Origin: Pseudonocardia sp.
GTDB taxonomy: Bacteria; Actinomycetota; Actinomycetes; Mycobacteriales; Pseudonocardiaceae
DNA length: 52,257 nt
NCBI GenBank assembly: GCA_019244295.1
Contig: JAFASX010000045.1
Span: forward strand, 1 to 52,257
Reading direction: 5' to 3'
A program made the translations under genes and the position numbers. The notes beneath the pieces are model-generated. The model was not told where the DNA came from. It ran no database searches and saw only the letters and a list, made by a program, of their open reading frames with translations. This document shows, piece after piece, positions 9,230 to 19,073 of the stretch (the first letter of the stretch is position 1; the number at the start of each line of letters is the position of its first letter).

Positions 9230-10126
9230 CTAGTCTGGCTGATTCGGCGACGGGTAGTAGTCGCTGGACACGACGCGGTCGCCGCTGAACCCGAGCACCC
9301 AGGTACTCGCCTTTCGGGCCGGCGGCTCCGCGATCCCAGTGAGTCGGTTGACCACATCGGGAATCACGCCGCCCTGGCTGCACACCACCGCTGTGCCCGG
9401 TTCTCGACCCAGCTCGAGCAGCCGGGCCAGCCCGGCATCCGGGTCGCGCCAGTACCCGTCCTCGCTCAGCGGCGGCTCGGGGCGCACCGGCGTGCCGAGC
9501 CGCCGCGCCAGCGGCTGGACGGTCTGCACACAGCGCACCGGCGGTGCCGAGTAGACCGTGGTCGGGCCGAACAGGCTCAGCAAGACCACGAGCTGGTCAG
9601 CCTCCAGCTGGCCCTTGTCGGTGAGCGGGCGTAGGTTGTCGTCGCCTCGCCAGGTCTGTGAGTCGCCGGCTTTGGCGTGGCGTACCAGCAGCAGCGGCTG
9701 GGGCTCCGGTTCGAGTCGGCGAAACCGGTCGAGCACTTCGCGGTCGCGCTGGTAGCTGAGCAGCTGATCGGCCGCATCCAGCTCCAACCAGCGCAGCTCG
9801 TCGACCTCGGCGTTCGGGTGGAACACCCCGGACACCGCGCGGGCCGACCAGTAGTACACGACCTTCATCCCTTCTAGCGCCGGGTAGCGAACCTCACCCA
9901 ACCGCCGGCCCAGCCGTGCCAGGAAGCCGGTTTCCTCAGCCAGCTCGCGCACGGCCGCTACCGGCGCGGTCTCACCCCAGTTCAGCTTGCCTTTGGGGAA
10001 GGACCAATCGTCATACCTCGGTCGGTGGACCAGCGCCACCGAGGTTCGACCGGCCGCGCCGGTGCGCCACAGCACCCCGCCGGCTGCGAGGGCGTCGGTC
10101 CCGGGTTCGGCGGCGTGATCGCTCAC
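9230..10126 (-). CDS. mutT1: Nudix hydrolase fused to histidine phosphatase (MutT1 family)
   Basis: A 298-residue two-domain protein like mycobacterial MutT1, which hydrolyses 8-oxo-dGTP and diadenosine polyphosphates. The N-terminal Nudix box is GKLNWGETAPVAAVRELAEETGF, matching GX5EX7REUXEEXGU. The C-terminal half has the phosphoglycerate-mutase-like RHG motif LLLVRHAKAGDSQ and a later VVCSQGGVIPDV block. GTG 10126 (MSDHAAEPGTDALAAGG) is preferred, 4 bp after the ppk stop. A longer reading to 10249 would lie inside ppk. The ppk-mutT1 pair is probably one transcript; both act on phosphoanhydrides. Confidence 0.92.
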   Translation of the reverse strand: MSDHAAEPGTDALAAGGVLWRTGAAGRTSVALVHRPRYDDWSFPKGKLNWGETAPVAAVRELAEETGFLARLGRRLGEVRYPALEGMKVVYYWSARAVSGVFHPNAEVDELRWLELDAADQLLSYQRDREVLDRFRRLEPEPQPLLLVRHAKAGDSQTWRGDDNLRPLTDKGQLEADQLVVLLSLFGPTTVYSAPPVRCVQTVQPLARRLGTPVRPEPPLSEDGYWRDPDAGLARLLELGREPGTAVVCSQGGVIPDVVNRLTGIAEPPARKASTWVLGFSGDRVVSSDYYPSPNQPD

Positions 10127-10130
10127 CACT

Positions 10131-12461
10131 TCACTGTTCCACGGAATCCACGGGATCCGCGGGAATATCGCGGCGTAGTAACTCAACCTGATGGTCGCGA
10201 ACCGGACCGCCCTCGGCGCCCGGGGACGGCGATGGGGACCAGACGCCATCTGGGCCGAGTGTCCAACACCGAGTAGCCGGGTTCAGCGCCGAGTCCAGAA
10301 TGATGCCCAGCTGCCGGTGCAGCGACGGGTTGACCCGCAGCAACGCTTCGACCCGACGGTCGAGGTTGCGGTGCATGATATCGGGGCTGCCGATCCAGTA
10401 CTCGTCGAGCCCGACGAAATGGTAAATCCGCGAGTGTTCCAGGAACCGGCCCAGGATCGAGCGCACCGTGATGTTCTCGCTGAGCCCGGGTCGGCCCGGC
10501 TTCAGCGCGCAGATTCCCCGCACCACGATTTGCACCGGGACACCGGCCTGGCTGGCCCAGTAGAGCCCGTCGATCACCTGCTCGTCAACGAGCGCGTTCA
10601 TCTTGAACCGGACCCCGGCTGGCTGGCCGGACCGGTGACGATCGATCTCGTTCTCGATCCGTCGCAGCAGCCCCCGGCGCACGCCGTAGGGGGCAACCAA
10701 CAGGGTGCGGTAGCTGCTCTTGCGCGCGTAGCCGGTGAGCGAGTTGAACAGGTCCGCGATATCGGCGCCCACCTCAGGGTCGGCGGTGAGGACACCCAGA
10801 TCCTCGTAGAGCCGCGCGGTCTTCGGGTTGTAGTTACCGGTCCCGACGTGACAGTAGCGGCGAATGCGGGTGCCTTCCTGACGCACCACAAGACAGGTCT
10901 TGCAGTGCGTCTTGAGGCCTACCAAACCGTAGACCACATGCACACCGGCTTTCTCCAGCTCCCGGGCCCAACGGATGTTCGCGGTCTCGTCGAACCGTGC
11001 CTTCAACTCCACCAGGGCCACCACTTGTTTGGCGGCCTCGGCGGCACTGACCAGGGCGTCGACGATGGGCGAGTCCCCGGACGTGCGATAAAGGGTCTGT
11101 TTGATGGCCAGCACGTCCGGGTCGGCGGCCGCCTGTTCGATGAAGCGTTGCACGCTGGTGGAGAACGAGTCGTACGGGTGGTGGACTAGCACATCGCCCT
11201 TGCACAGCGTGGCGAACACGCTCTTGGGTTTCTCGCCTTCAGCGAAGGCCGGGTGGGTGGCCGGTACGAACGGCGCGTCCTTGAGCTCGGGGCGATCGAG
11301 CTCGTACAGCTGCCACAGCATGGTCAGGTCGAGCAGCCCCGACACCACTATGACGTCGTGTGGATCGACGTCGAGCTCGCGCAGCAGCAGCTCCAGCACG
11401 TGCTCGCTCATGGAATCGGTGATTTCCAGGCGCACCGGCGGGCCGAAGCGCCGGCGAGCCAGTTCCCGCTCTAGTACCTGGAGCAGGTCTTCGTCGCGGT
11501 CTTCTTCGACATCGAGGTCGGCGTTTCGAGTGACCCGGAACACGTGGTGCTCGACCAGTTCCACGCCGCTGAACAGCTCGCCCAGATGAGCCGCGATCAG
11601 ATCTTCCAGCGGCAGGAACACGGTGTCCGACCCAGTATCTGACCCGGTGTCCGACACCGAGTCCTCGGTGGTGATCCGGACGAGCCGGGGCACGTTGTTG
11701 GGGACCTTGACCCTGGCGAAGCGCTCAATGTGCTCCTCCGGGTCGCGAACCGTGACCGCCAGGTTCAGCGACAATCCGGAGATGTAGGGGAACGGATGCG
11801 CCGGGTCGAACGCGAGCGGGGTCAGCACCGGAAAGATCTGATCGTGGAAATAGCTGGTCATCAGTTCGCGCTGCGCTTCGGTGAGCTGTTCCCAGCGCAG
11901 CAGCTGAATACCGTGTTCGCGCAACGCTGGCTGCACGGAGTGGATGAACACCCTGGCGTGTCGATCGGCCAGTGCCTGACTGCGCTCGGCGATCTGGGCC
12001 AGCTGCTCGCGCGGGGTGAGGCCGTCGGCGGAGCGGACAGTCAACCCGGTCTCGTCGCGGCGTTTGAGACCGGCCACCCGCACCATGAAGAACTCATCCA
12101 GGTTGGAGGCGAAGATGGCGAGGAACTTGGCCCGCTCCAGCAGCGGTTGGCTAGTGTCCTCGGCCAGCGCGAGCACCCGAGCGTTGAAATCCAACCACGA
12201 TAGCTCCCGGTTGAGATAACGGTCGTCGGGCATGTCGGTGGAGGTCTCGTTGGGCGTGGGGGCCGGCGGAGCGGCCGGCTCAGGTCGCGGCGAGGTCGAG
12301 ACGCGGGGAGCCGGTCGCGGTTCAGGCCGTTGGTTGTGCGCCACCGGCCGGCGGTTCGCGGTCCGGACTGAGGACATCGCCCGCGGGGCCGGTGTGTTCT
12401 GGCCCGGGGTAGTGTAAGTTGCTCGCTGTCCGTCCTGGTCCTCGAGTGCCACCTGTAACAT
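10131..12461 (-). CDS. ppk: Polyphosphate kinase 1
   Basis: A 776-residue PPK1 that reversibly makes inorganic polyphosphate from ATP. The conserved N-domain begins [23 protein letters not shown] and [23 protein letters not shown]. The catalytic core has [20 protein letters not shown], the autophosphorylated-histidine region [11 protein letters not shown] and [22 protein letters not shown]. About 75 N-terminal residues before this are Pro/Arg-rich and variable; the true start may be ATG 12461, or a downstream in-frame ATG (12377 or the one just before PDDRYLN). A short SDTG triplication ([11 protein letters not shown]) sits in a loop of the head domain. mutT1 follows immediately. Confidence 0.96.
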   Translation of the reverse strand: MLQVALEDQDGQRATYTTPGQNTPAPRAMSSVRTANRRPVAHNQRPEPRPAPRVSTSPRPEPAAPPAPTPNETSTDMPDDRYLNRELSWLDFNARVLALAEDTSQPLLERAKFLAIFASNLDEFFMVRVAGLKRRDETGLTVRSADGLTPREQLAQIAERSQALADRHARVFIHSVQPALREHGIQLLRWEQLTEAQRELMTSYFHDQIFPVLTPLAFDPAHPFPYISGLSLNLAVTVRDPEEHIERFARVKVPNNVPRLVRITTEDSVSDTGSDTGSDTVFLPLEDLIAAHLGELFSGVELVEHHVFRVTRNADLDVEEDRDEDLLQVLERELARRRFGPPVRLEITDSMSEHVLELLLRELDVDPHDVIVVSGLLDLTMLWQLYELDRPELKDAPFVPATHPAFAEGEKPKSVFATLCKGDVLVHHPYDSFSTSVQRFIEQAAADPDVLAIKQTLYRTSGDSPIVDALVSAAEAAKQVVALVELKARFDETANIRWARELEKAGVHVVYGLVGLKTHCKTCLVVRQEGTRIRRYCHVGTGNYNPKTARLYEDLGVLTADPEVGADIADLFNSLTGYARKSSYRTLLVAPYGVRRGLLRRIENEIDRHRSGQPAGVRFKMNALVDEQVIDGLYWASQAGVPVQIVVRGICALKPGRPGLSENITVRSILGRFLEHSRIYHFVGLDEYWIGSPDIMHRNLDRRVEALLRVNPSLHRQLGIILDSALNPATRCWTLGPDGVWSPSPSPGAEGGPVRDHQVELLRRDIPADPVDSVEQ

Positions 12462-12528
12462 TCTTCCGTATCGTCGTCTGTGTCGCCCACCGCCAGGGGG
12501 AGTGGGTGAACAAAAAGTAAATAGAAAG

Positions 12529-13257
12529 TCATGTTCGCGGTTTTGCCGCTGGCGCCCGCCGCTGAGCGCGCGGGTGTTCTATCAGGTCTAGCACCGCCGC
12601 CGTGGCCGGCCCGAGTCCTAACAAAGCGGCTTCGTGCAAGTTCTCGGTGGTGTCCACGTCTCGACGCAGTCCAGCCCACGGACCATCCATGGCGACCGCG
12701 CCGGAGGCCAGATGTCTGGCCGCGGATCTGCCGCCGAACAGAGGTTGCAGCGGCGCCCGTGCCGCGCACAGCAATAGGGTTGTGCCCTCGCCTTCGGCAT
12801 CGGCGCAGAACGCCCGCCGCGCGCGGTCGGTGGCGAACAGCGCGAGTGCTTCGGCCAGCGCGGCATCCAGCTCCTCGGTGCGCAGCGCCGGCAGGTCGGC
12901 CTGCAAGGCACCCAGCGGTCGGGGCGGTGCATCGGCCCGCAGCACCCTGGCACCGTATTCCAGCGCCGGGTTGAGGCCCCGTTCGCTGCCTTCGACCAGT
13001 ACAGCGGTGCCATCCGCGCCGAGAGTCGAGGCGACCTCCGGATCCGAGCTGATCACCACGACCCGGCGCACCCGGTGCGCGGCCGAAGCCGCCGCCACCG
13101 TGTCTCGGGCCAGCGCAAGCGCAAGCCGGGCATGCGCGCGCGGCTCACCGCGCCCATCGTCGGCGGCGCCGCGCAGCCGCGACTTGGCTCGGGACAGCGT
13201 CTTGATCGGGACCAGCAAATCCACGACCGGGTCCGCCCGGTCCTCCCATCCCGCCAT
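12529..13257 (-). CDS. cofC: Phosphoenolpyruvate/2-phospholactate guanylyltransferase, F420 biosynthesis (CofC/FbiD)
   Basis: A 242-residue nucleotidyltransferase that activates PEP (FbiD, actinobacteria) or 2-phospholactate (CofC, archaea) with GTP, an early step in coenzyme F420 synthesis. The N-terminal Rossmann-like segment [17 protein letters not shown] carries the KSR signature. Then come [10 protein letters not shown], the metal/nucleotide segment [13 protein letters not shown] and [11 protein letters not shown], and a C-terminal [15 protein letters not shown] 13257 ([15 protein letters not shown]) is favoured; an extension to 13338 adds a non-conserved cysteine-containing tail. It sits next to ppk as in mycobacteria (Rv2983) and is divergent from plsC. 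Its presence implies the organism makes F420. Confidence 0.92.
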   Translation of the reverse strand: MAGWEDRADPVVDLLVPIKTLSRAKSRLRGAADDGRGEPRAHARLALALARDTVAAASAAHRVRRVVVISSDPEVASTLGADGTAVLVEGSERGLNPALEYGARVLRADAPPRPLGALQADLPALRTEELDAALAEALALFATDRARRAFCADAEGEGTTLLLCAARAPLQPLFGGRSAARHLASGAVAMDGPWAGLRRDVDTTENLHEAALLGLGPATAAVLDLIEHPRAQRRAPAAKPRT

Positions 13258-13370
13258 CGGCTCATCGTCGCACTGGGACGTACCCGCGCGCCCAACGCAA
13301 CCAGCCGGCTGGACCGCGCCCGGCTCATTCGGGAACACTTTGCGGTGTGACTCATGATCGAGGAGGCCGA

Positions 13371-14078
13371 GTGGCGCGGGAAAGGGAAAAAAGCGGCTTC
13401 TGGGTCTGGCTGACGGCGGTGGTGTTCTACCCGACGACCTGGTTGCTTGGACGGTGGCAAGCCGTTGGGCTGGACCGGCTGCCGGCGACCGGTCCGGTGC
13501 TCGTGGTTGCTAACCACATCTCCTACCTCGACCCGGTGTACTCGGCGGTGTTCGTGCATCGGGCTAGGCGGGTGCCGAGGTTCATGGCCAAGCACAGCCT
13601 GTGGAACGTTCCGGTACTGGGCACCGTCCTGCGTGGTAGTGGCCAGATCCCAGTGTATCGGGAGTCGATCGATGCGCAGCGCAGCCTGCGCTCGGCCACC
13701 GAGGCGCTGCGGGCCGGCAGGGTGGTTGTGATCTATCCCGAGGGCACTATCACCCGGGACCCCGCCGGCTGGCCGATGCACTCTCGCACCGGGGTGGCTC
13801 GGATCGCGCTGACCAACGATGTTCCAGTGGTGCCTCTGGTGCACTGGGGTACTCGCGACGTGTACGACCACTACCGTAAGCGATTCCGCCCGCTGCCGCG
13901 CAAGCGGCTGGTGCTGCGTTGCGGCGATCCCATCGACTTGTCGGAGTATCGAGGCCGGGAGGTGGACGCCGGGCTGCTGCGCGAGGTCACGGACCATCTG
14001 ATGACGGTGGTCCGTGACCAGCTCGCCGAAGTACGGGGAGAGCCCGCGCCTGCCGTGTTCTACCGGCGGGCCGGATGA
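13371..14078 (+). CDS. plsC: 1-acylglycerol-3-phosphate O-acyltransferase family protein (PlsC)
   Basis: A 235-residue membrane-associated acyltransferase that would acylate lysophosphatidic acid in phospholipid synthesis. The catalytic HX4D motif is NHISYLD, followed by [24 protein letters not shown] and the EGTIT phosphate-binding block. One hydrophobic segment ([18 protein letters not shown]) precedes the catalytic motif. GTG 13371 is chosen because AGGAGG lies 4 bp upstream; another GTG at 13347 would include the ribosome site. The 3' end overlaps gpsA by 4 bp, coupling two glycerophospholipid genes. Confidence 0.93.
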   Translation: MAREREKSGFWVWLTAVVFYPTTWLLGRWQAVGLDRLPATGPVLVVANHISYLDPVYSAVFVHRARRVPRFMAKHSLWNVPVLGTVLRGSGQIPVYRESIDAQRSLRSATEALRAGRVVVIYPEGTITRDPAGWPMHSRTGVARIALTNDVPVVPLVHWGTRDVYDHYRKRFRPLPRKRLVLRCGDPIDLSEYRGREVDAGLLREVTDHLMTVVRDQLAEVRGEPAPAVFYRRAG

Positions 14079-15088
14079 TGATGTCGTCGGTGCAGCGGGT
14101 GGCGGTGCTGGGCGCTGGCTCTTGGGGCACCACGTTCGGCAAAGTGCTCGCCGACTCCGGCCGCGAGGTCACGCTGTGGGCCCGTCGCGCGGAGGTCGCC
14201 GAGTCGGTGAACGGCGCGCACCGCAACCCGGACTACCTGCCTGGGATCGCCCTGCCGCCCGGTCTGCGGGCCACCGTGTGCGCCGAGGAGGCGATGGCCG
14301 GCGCGGACGCGGTGGTGTTCGCGGTGCCCTCCCAGACGCTGCGCGCGAACCTGGCGGTATGGCGCGACGCGCTACCGGCTGACGCGACGCTGATCAGCTT
14401 GGCCAAGGGCGTCGAGCTGGGCAGCCTGAAGCGGATGAGCGAAGTGATCACCGAGGTAGCCGGGGTGCCGATCGAGCGGGTCGCGGTCTTGACCGGGCCG
14501 AACCTGGCCAGGGAGATCGCTGAGGGCCAACCGACCGCTTCAGTGATCGCGTGCCGCGACCCCGAACGCGCGGTGGCCCTGCAGCTGGCCTGTGCCTCCG
14601 GATACTTCCGGGTCTACACCAACACTGACGTGATCGGCTCTGAGCTGGGCGGGGCCGGTAAGAATGTCATCGCGCTGGCCTGCGGGATCGCCGCCGGCAT
14701 GGGATACGGCGACAACACCCGTGCTTCGCTGATCACTCGTGGGTTAGCTGAGCTGGCGCGGCTGGGGGTGGCGCTGGGCGCCGATCCGCTCACCTTCGCC
14801 GGGCTCGCCGGCCTAGGTGATCTGGTTGCCACCTGTTCGTCGAGGCTGTCACGTAACCGCACGTTTGGCGAACACCTCGGCCGGGGCGCCACCCTGGCGG
14901 AGGCGGAGACCGCCAATCACGGCCAGGTCGCCGAAGGCGTCAAGTCCTGCCTGTCCATCTGCGAGCTGGCCGCCCGGCACCGAGTGGACGTACCGATCAC
15001 CGACGGGGTACGCCGGGTTTGCCACGACGGGCTCTCCGCCGCCGCGATGGCCAAGGAACTGGTCAACCGAGAGCCCAAGCCGGAGTGA
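14075..15088 (+). CDS. gpsA: NAD(P)-dependent glycerol-3-phosphate dehydrogenase
   Basis: A 337-residue enzyme that reduces dihydroxyacetone phosphate to sn-glycerol-3-phosphate, the phospholipid backbone. The N-terminal Rossmann motif is [18 protein letters not shown]. The substrate-domain signature has [39 protein letters not shown] with the catalytic lysine in GAGKNV, followed by [12 protein letters not shown] and [11 protein letters not shown]. Three ATGs follow each other (14075, 14078, 14081); the first forms an ATGA overlap with plsC. The operon order plsC-gpsA puts acyl acceptor synthesis and acylation together. Confidence 0.97.
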   Translation: MMMSSVQRVAVLGAGSWGTTFGKVLADSGREVTLWARRAEVAESVNGAHRNPDYLPGIALPPGLRATVCAEEAMAGADAVVFAVPSQTLRANLAVWRDALPADATLISLAKGVELGSLKRMSEVITEVAGVPIERVAVLTGPNLAREIAEGQPTASVIACRDPERAVALQLACASGYFRVYTNTDVIGSELGGAGKNVIALACGIAAGMGYGDNTRASLITRGLAELARLGVALGADPLTFAGLAGLGDLVATCSSRLSRNRTFGEHLGRGATLAEAETANHGQVAEGVKSCLSICELAARHRVDVPITDGVRRVCHDGLSAAAMAKELVNREPKPE

Positions 15089-15089
15089 C

Positions 15090-15749
15090 TTAGCCGAGGC
15101 GCTTGGCGATATGCGGCGGTATCGGTACGTTGGCGGCTAGCAGCGGGCAGGGCGCGGGGGAGCCGAATGTGGTCTGTACCGGTAGCACCCCGGCCCAGGC
15201 GGTCCCGACCGACATGTCGGCGTCGTCGTCCACTGGGGGGCCGGTGCGGACCTTCACACTGGCTTCGGCGAGATCCAGGACCAGCACCGACGTGGCGGCC
15301 AGCTCTTTGCGGTTGGGTTGGCGGGCGTGCTCCCACGATCCGGGTGTGGTGTGCTCCACGATGGCTTTGAGCCCGCGCAGCTTGCTGGCCTCATCGACCA
15401 GCCGTCTCGGGGTCCCATGTACCACAGCCGATCGGTAGTTCGCCGAATGGTGCATCACCGAACGGGCGTAGACCAGCCCGTCCAGCAGCGTCACCGTCAC
15501 GCACACCGGGGTATCGGCGCCGGCGCGCAAGCTGGACGCCCCGGCGGATCCGTGCAGGTAGAGGGTGTCATTGAGCCGGCCGTAGCAGGTCGGCAGCACC
15601 ACCGGTGCCCCGCTGCGCATGACCCCGAGGTGGCAGATCAGGCCCTCGTCAAGCACCGCGTACAGCTCCGCGCGGTCGAGGCGAGCCCGCTCGGCATGCC
15701 GACCGAGGGTGCTGCGGGCGGTGGGGGACAGCGGTGTTGACGTACTCAT
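15090..15749 (-). CDS. Pyridoxamine 5'-phosphate oxidase-like flavin/F420-binding protein
   Basis: A 219-residue split-barrel protein of the pyridoxamine-phosphate-oxidase-like superfamily (Pyridox_ox_2 type). The segments LYAVLDEGLICHLGVMRSGAPVVLPT, LYLHGSAGASSL and VHHSANYRSAVVHG-type strands match flavin-binding members. The substrate is unknown; such proteins bind FMN or F420, and the nearby cofC makes F420 conceivable. It ends 1 bp after the convergent gpsA stop and is divergent from ddl. The ATG at 15749 gives a normal N-terminus (MSTSTPLSPTARSTLGRHAERA). Confidence 0.8.
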   Translation of the reverse strand: MSTSTPLSPTARSTLGRHAERARLDRAELYAVLDEGLICHLGVMRSGAPVVLPTCYGRLNDTLYLHGSAGASSLRAGADTPVCVTVTLLDGLVYARSVMHHSANYRSAVVHGTPRRLVDEASKLRGLKAIVEHTTPGSWEHARQPNRKELAATSVLVLDLAEASVKVRTGPPVDDDADMSVGTAWAGVLPVQTTFGSPAPCPLLAANVPIPPHIAKRLG

Positions 15750-15804
15750 GCTGCAATCGTCGACCTCCTCATAGTGCCGTTCATAGGGATTTTGGAGAGC
15801 CCAC

Positions 15805-15840
15805 TGTGCTGGTCGAGAACCTTGTGCTGGTCGAGAACCT
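15805..15840. repeat. 18-bp tandem duplication upstream of ddl
   Basis: An 18-bp unit beginning TGTGCTGGTCGAGAACCT occurs twice with no spacer (15805-15822, 15823-15840), and a third partial unit (GCTGATCGTGCTGG) follows. It lies 72 bp before the ddl start in the 162-bp region divergent to the Pyridox-type gene. It could be a recent slippage duplication or a paired operator. Confidence 0.7.
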
Positions 15841-15911
15841 GCTGATCGTGCTGGATCGGGCGCCCGGTGCGGACAGACCCACCTAGACGCGCCCCGCTAC
15901 GCTCGCCGACC

Positions 15912-17009
15912 ATGCAGCGGCGCAGGATCAGGGTGGCTGTGGTGTTTGGCGGTCGTAGCAGCGAGCACGCGATATCCTGCGTGTCCGCCGGGAGCGTGTT
16001 GGCGCACCTGGACCGAGACCGGTTCGAGGTATTGCCAGTCGGGATCACCCGCGCCGGCCGGTGGGTGCTTGGGCAGGACAACCCGAAGGCGCTGAGCATC
16101 CACAACCGGCAGCTGCCGTCGGTGGATCCGACCGGTGCGGCGCTCGCGTTGCCAGCCGACCCGACGGCCGGCGGGGTGGTGAGTCTCGGCGAGGGACGGA
16201 CCGGTGAGCTGCTCGGCGCGGTCGACGTGGTGTTCCCCCTGCTGCACGGCGCCTACGGCGAGGATGGCACCATCCAGGGCCTGCTGGAGATGGCGAGCAC
16301 CCCGTACGTCGGCGCCGGGGTGCTGTCCAGCGCGGTGGCCATGGACAAGGAGTTCGCCAAGAAGCTGCTGGCCGCCGAGGGACTGCCGGTCGGGGATCTG
16401 GTGGTCCTACGCCAGGGCGCCGACACCCTGACCGGGCAGCAACGCCGCGGGTTGGGACTGCCGGTCTTCGTGAAACCGGCGCGGGCCGGGTCATCGGTGG
16501 GCATCACCAAGGTGACCGGTTGGGCTCAGCTGCCGGCGGCGGTCGCCGCCGCGCGAAAGCACGACCCGAAGGTGCTGGTCGAGGCGGCGGTCATCGGCCG
16601 CGAGATCGAGTGCGGCGTACTGGAATACCCGGATGGTTCGATACGGGCCAGCCTCCCGGCCGAGGTCCGGATCGTCGGCGAAGGGGTCGAGTTCTACGAC
16701 TTCGAAGCCAAGTACCTGGACGACGTGTGCGAGTTCGACATCCCAGCCAAGCTCGACGACGCAGCGACCGAGCGGATCCGGGAGCTGGCGGTAGCCGCCT
16801 TCACCGCATTGGACGGCCAAGGGCTCGCGCGCGTGGACTTCTTTCTCCGGGAGGACGGCAGCCCTGTGATCAACGAGGTGAACACCATGCCCGGGTTCAC
16901 CTCGACCTCGGTCTACCCGAAGATGTGGGCGGTCACCGGGGTCGACTATCCAGCGCTGCTGACTACTCTCATCGATACCGCGCTGGCCCGGGGCACCGGC
17001 CTGCGCTAG
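15912..17009 (+). CDS. ddl: D-alanine--D-alanine ligase
   Basis: A 365-residue ATP-grasp ligase that makes the D-Ala-D-Ala dipeptide of peptidoglycan precursors. It begins [19 protein letters not shown], then has [41 protein letters not shown], the ATP-grasp strand [17 protein letters not shown] and the C-terminal metal-binding block [27 protein letters not shown]. The length is typical of actinobacterial Ddl. ATG 15912 is preferred over 15867, which adds a basic non-conserved leader. It ends 6 bp before the convergent DUF3515 gene. Confidence 0.97.
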   Translation: MQRRRIRVAVVFGGRSSEHAISCVSAGSVLAHLDRDRFEVLPVGITRAGRWVLGQDNPKALSIHNRQLPSVDPTGAALALPADPTAGGVVSLGEGRTGELLGAVDVVFPLLHGAYGEDGTIQGLLEMASTPYVGAGVLSSAVAMDKEFAKKLLAAEGLPVGDLVVLRQGADTLTGQQRRGLGLPVFVKPARAGSSVGITKVTGWAQLPAAVAAARKHDPKVLVEAAVIGREIECGVLEYPDGSIRASLPAEVRIVGEGVEFYDFEAKYLDDVCEFDIPAKLDDAATERIRELAVAAFTALDGQGLARVDFFLREDGSPVINEVNTMPGFTSTSVYPKMWAVTGVDYPALLTTLIDTALARGTGLR

Positions 17010-17015
17010 GGCACG

Positions 17016-17567
17016 CTAACGGCCGGGCAGTGCGGTACGCACCGTGTCCGACACCGTCTGCACCGGGCCGCTGCCCAGGCCGCGCGGCACGGTCAGCGCG
17101 ATGAACACCGGGCGGTCAACGCTGATGAAGGTGTCCCGGTCGGTTTCGGACAGCGTCAGCCAGCGCACCCCGTCGATCTCTAGCAGCGGCGTGCCCGGCG
17201 TCAGCTCGACGGGCCGGGGCAGCCCGCAGCGCAGTACGACCGCCGCGTCCGGCTCGGTTGAGCGCCCCCAGGCGAGCGCGCCCGGTGGCGCCGGGTCGGC
17301 GATCACGAGCCGAGGCAACGGCTGAGGGCTCGCGGCTAGCCGCGTGGGCAGCGCGGTGACCAATTGATGGCACCACTGGCCGCTTGCGTCAGGCGCCTCG
17401 ACCGGAGGCAACGCCAACGGGCGATCAGGCACCGGGCTTGGTTCGGAGGCGTGCCACCTGGTGACAATACCCAGCGCGGCGGCCGCGAGCACCAGCAGCA
17501 GGGGCAGGGCGATCAGTGCGATCGTGGCTGGATGTCGGGTGCGGACTGATCGGCTCTGGATCGACAC
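17016..17567 (-). CDS. DUF3515 membrane-anchored protein
   Basis: A 183-residue protein of the actinobacterial DUF3515 family, unknown in function. An N-terminal hydrophobic helix (about 15-36, ALIALPLLLVLAAAALGIV) acts as signal anchor, followed by a proline-rich linker and an extracytoplasmic domain with two cysteines (SGQWCHQLV, VVLRCGLPRP) that may form a disulfide. The GLPRPVELTPGTPLLEIDGVRW block is the family hallmark. It follows the Lrp-like gene after 7 bp, in the same direction, and this gene neighbours ddl and thiL in mycobacteria too. Confidence 0.85.
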   Translation of the reverse strand: MSIQSRSVRTRHPATIALIALPLLLVLAAAALGIVTRWHASEPSPVPDRPLALPPVEAPDASGQWCHQLVTALPTRLAASPQPLPRLVIADPAPPGALAWGRSTEPDAAVVLRCGLPRPVELTPGTPLLEIDGVRWLTLSETDRDTFISVDRPVFIALTVPRGLGSGPVQTVSDTVRTALPGR

Positions 17568-17574
17568 AGCGACG

Positions 17575-17811
17575 TCAGCTCAGATGCACTACTGGACAGG
17601 TCAGGGTGCGGGTTATGCCGGCGACGCTCTGTACCTGCGACACGACCAGACGACCCAGATTGTCCGCGGTGTCCGCTTCGGCGCGCACGATCACGTCATA
17701 CGGACCCGTGACATCCTCGGCCGCAATGACCCCCGGGATGTCGGCGATCGCGGTCGCTACCGCCGCCGCCTTGCCAACCTCGGTTTGGATCAGGATGTAT
17801 GCCTGGATCAC
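17575..17811 (-). CDS. Stand-alone Lrp/AsnC ligand-binding (RAM) domain protein
   Basis: A 78-residue protein made only of the Lrp/AsnC effector-binding domain: QAYILIQTEVGKAAAVATAI, IPGVIAAEDVTGPYDVIVRAEA, then LTCPVVHL. It lacks the HTH of full Lrp regulators, so it likely binds amino acids or forms hetero-oligomers with other Lrp proteins. The GTG at 17811 has AAGGGG about 6 bp upstream; longer in-frame starts extend into the region divergent from thiL and are not family-like. It is co-directional with and 7 bp upstream of the DUF3515 gene. Confidence 0.88.
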   Translation of the reverse strand: MIQAYILIQTEVGKAAAVATAIADIPGVIAAEDVTGPYDVIVRAEADTADNLGRLVVSQVQSVAGITRTLTCPVVHLS

Positions 17812-17928
17812 GGCTGCCCCTTGCCTGCTCTGTGTCGCTCTCGGGTAGGAACGACAGCGAAGAGAACTTACACCGCAGTAATCGTCGGATGCCTGAGAAA
17901 CGATCGGATCGAGGGAGCTTGACCAAAA

Positions 17929-18900
17929 GTGGATAATTCTCGGCCCGGAGTAGATGGTACAGTGACCAGTCTTGGCGAGTTCGGCCTCATCGCCAGACTG
18001 ATCCGGGGCCGGATCCAGCCGGCCAGCACGCTGCTCGGGCCTGGTGACGATGCGGCCGTGGTCGCTGCCCCCGACAGTCGGGTGGTGGTCAGCACCGACA
18101 TGCTGGTGGAAGGAGTTCACTTCCGGCTGGACTGGTCGAGCCCCGAGCAAGTGGGGCGCAAGGCGGCGGCGGTGAACATCGCCGACGTGGTTGCGATGGG
18201 GGCGATGCCTACCGCGCTGCTGATCGGGCTTGGCTGCCCGCCGGACACCTCGTTGGCCACCGTCGAGGAGCTCACTGAGGGACTATGGGCCGAGGCCGGC
18301 TCGGTCGGGGCCGGTGTGGTCGGCGGGGATGTGGTGTCCGCGCCTCAAATAGTGGTGTCGGTGACTGTGCTGGCCGACTTAGGCGGCCGGGCGCCGGTGA
18401 CGCGGGCCGGCGCTCGGCCCGGTGACGTGCTGGCGTTGGCCGGTCGGGTTGGTTGGGCGGCGGCGGGGCTGGATTTGCTGGCCAAAGGCTTGGGAACGCC
18501 GCCAGAGGTGGTGGGCGCGCAGCAAGTGCCCTGCCCGCCGTACCTGGCCGGGCCGGCCGCCGCCTTGGTCGGCGCGACCGCGATGATCGATATCTCCGAC
18601 GGATTGCTCGCCGATGTGGGGCACCTGGCCCGTTCGTCCGGCGTCGCGGTGGATGTGCGCTCCGCCGCGCTGGTGGTGCCGGCGCCGCTGCGGGAGGCGG
18701 CCGTCGCGCTGGGTCTCGATCCGATGCGCTGGCTGCTCACAGGCGGGGAGGATCACGCGTTGGCCGCGACTTTCCCGGCTGACACCGCATTGCTCACCGG
18801 GTGGACCCGGATCGGCGTGGTCCGGGAGGGCACCGGGGTCTACCTGGACGGACAGGTCCATGACGGCGCCGCCGGCTGGGACCACTTCGCCTCCGCTTGA
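17929..18900 (+). CDS. thiL: Thiamine-monophosphate kinase
   Basis: A 323-residue AIR-synthase-related kinase converting thiamine phosphate to thiamine diphosphate with ATP. Key blocks are LGPGDDAAVV (metal-binding Asp pair), VSTDMLVEGVHFRLDW, KAAAVNIADVVAMGA, GVVGGDVVSAP, MIDISDGLLADVGHLA and LLTGGEDHALAATFP. The GTG at 17929 has GAGGGAG upstream; the start is not certain because the first 12 residues are variable. The length matches the family. It is divergent from the Lrp-like gene. Confidence 0.95.
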   Translation: MDNSRPGVDGTVTSLGEFGLIARLIRGRIQPASTLLGPGDDAAVVAAPDSRVVVSTDMLVEGVHFRLDWSSPEQVGRKAAAVNIADVVAMGAMPTALLIGLGCPPDTSLATVEELTEGLWAEAGSVGAGVVGGDVVSAPQIVVSVTVLADLGGRAPVTRAGARPGDVLALAGRVGWAAAGLDLLAKGLGTPPEVVGAQQVPCPPYLAGPAAALVGATAMIDISDGLLADVGHLARSSGVAVDVRSAALVVPAPLREAAVALGLDPMRWLLTGGEDHALAATFPADTALLTGWTRIGVVREGTGVYLDGQVHDGAAGWDHFASA

Positions 18901-18926
18901 CCCCAAGCGGGGAAGAGCTGGTACGA

Positions 18927-19058
18927 GTGGATGATCGCGGCAGGGTTGTCCTGCCTGCCGAGTTGCGACATCAGCTTGGGCTGGCTCCAGGCGATGAGTT
19001 GTTCGCTGAGGTCGACGGGGCTGGCTTGCGGCTGATCCCCCGGCGGGGCCCGGCGTGA
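18927..19058 (+). CDS. AbrB/SpoVT-type DNA-binding mini-protein (orphan antitoxin-like)
   Basis: A 43-residue open frame reading VDDRGRVVLPAELRHQLGLAPGDEL then DGAGLRLIPRRGPA. This is a single SpoVT/AbrB swapped-hairpin domain as found in MazE/VapB-type antitoxins. GTG 18927 is used because GGGGAAGAG lies upstream; translation could instead start at TTG 18897, overlapping the thiL stop (TTGA) and adding the usual first strand ELVRV. No toxin gene follows: an ATG at 19058 opens MIAVLTNPWRA but soon stops, and glcF occupies the other strand. It may be a free regulator or an antitoxin left after toxin loss. Confidence 0.65.
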   Translation: MDDRGRVVLPAELRHQLGLAPGDELFAEVDGAGLRLIPRRGPA

Positions 19059-19073
19059 TGATCGCCGTGCTGA

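Noticed and set aside
12602..13357. 251-codon plus-strand frame across cofC
   Set aside because: Ser/Ala/Arg-rich antisense shadow of cofC with no family motif.
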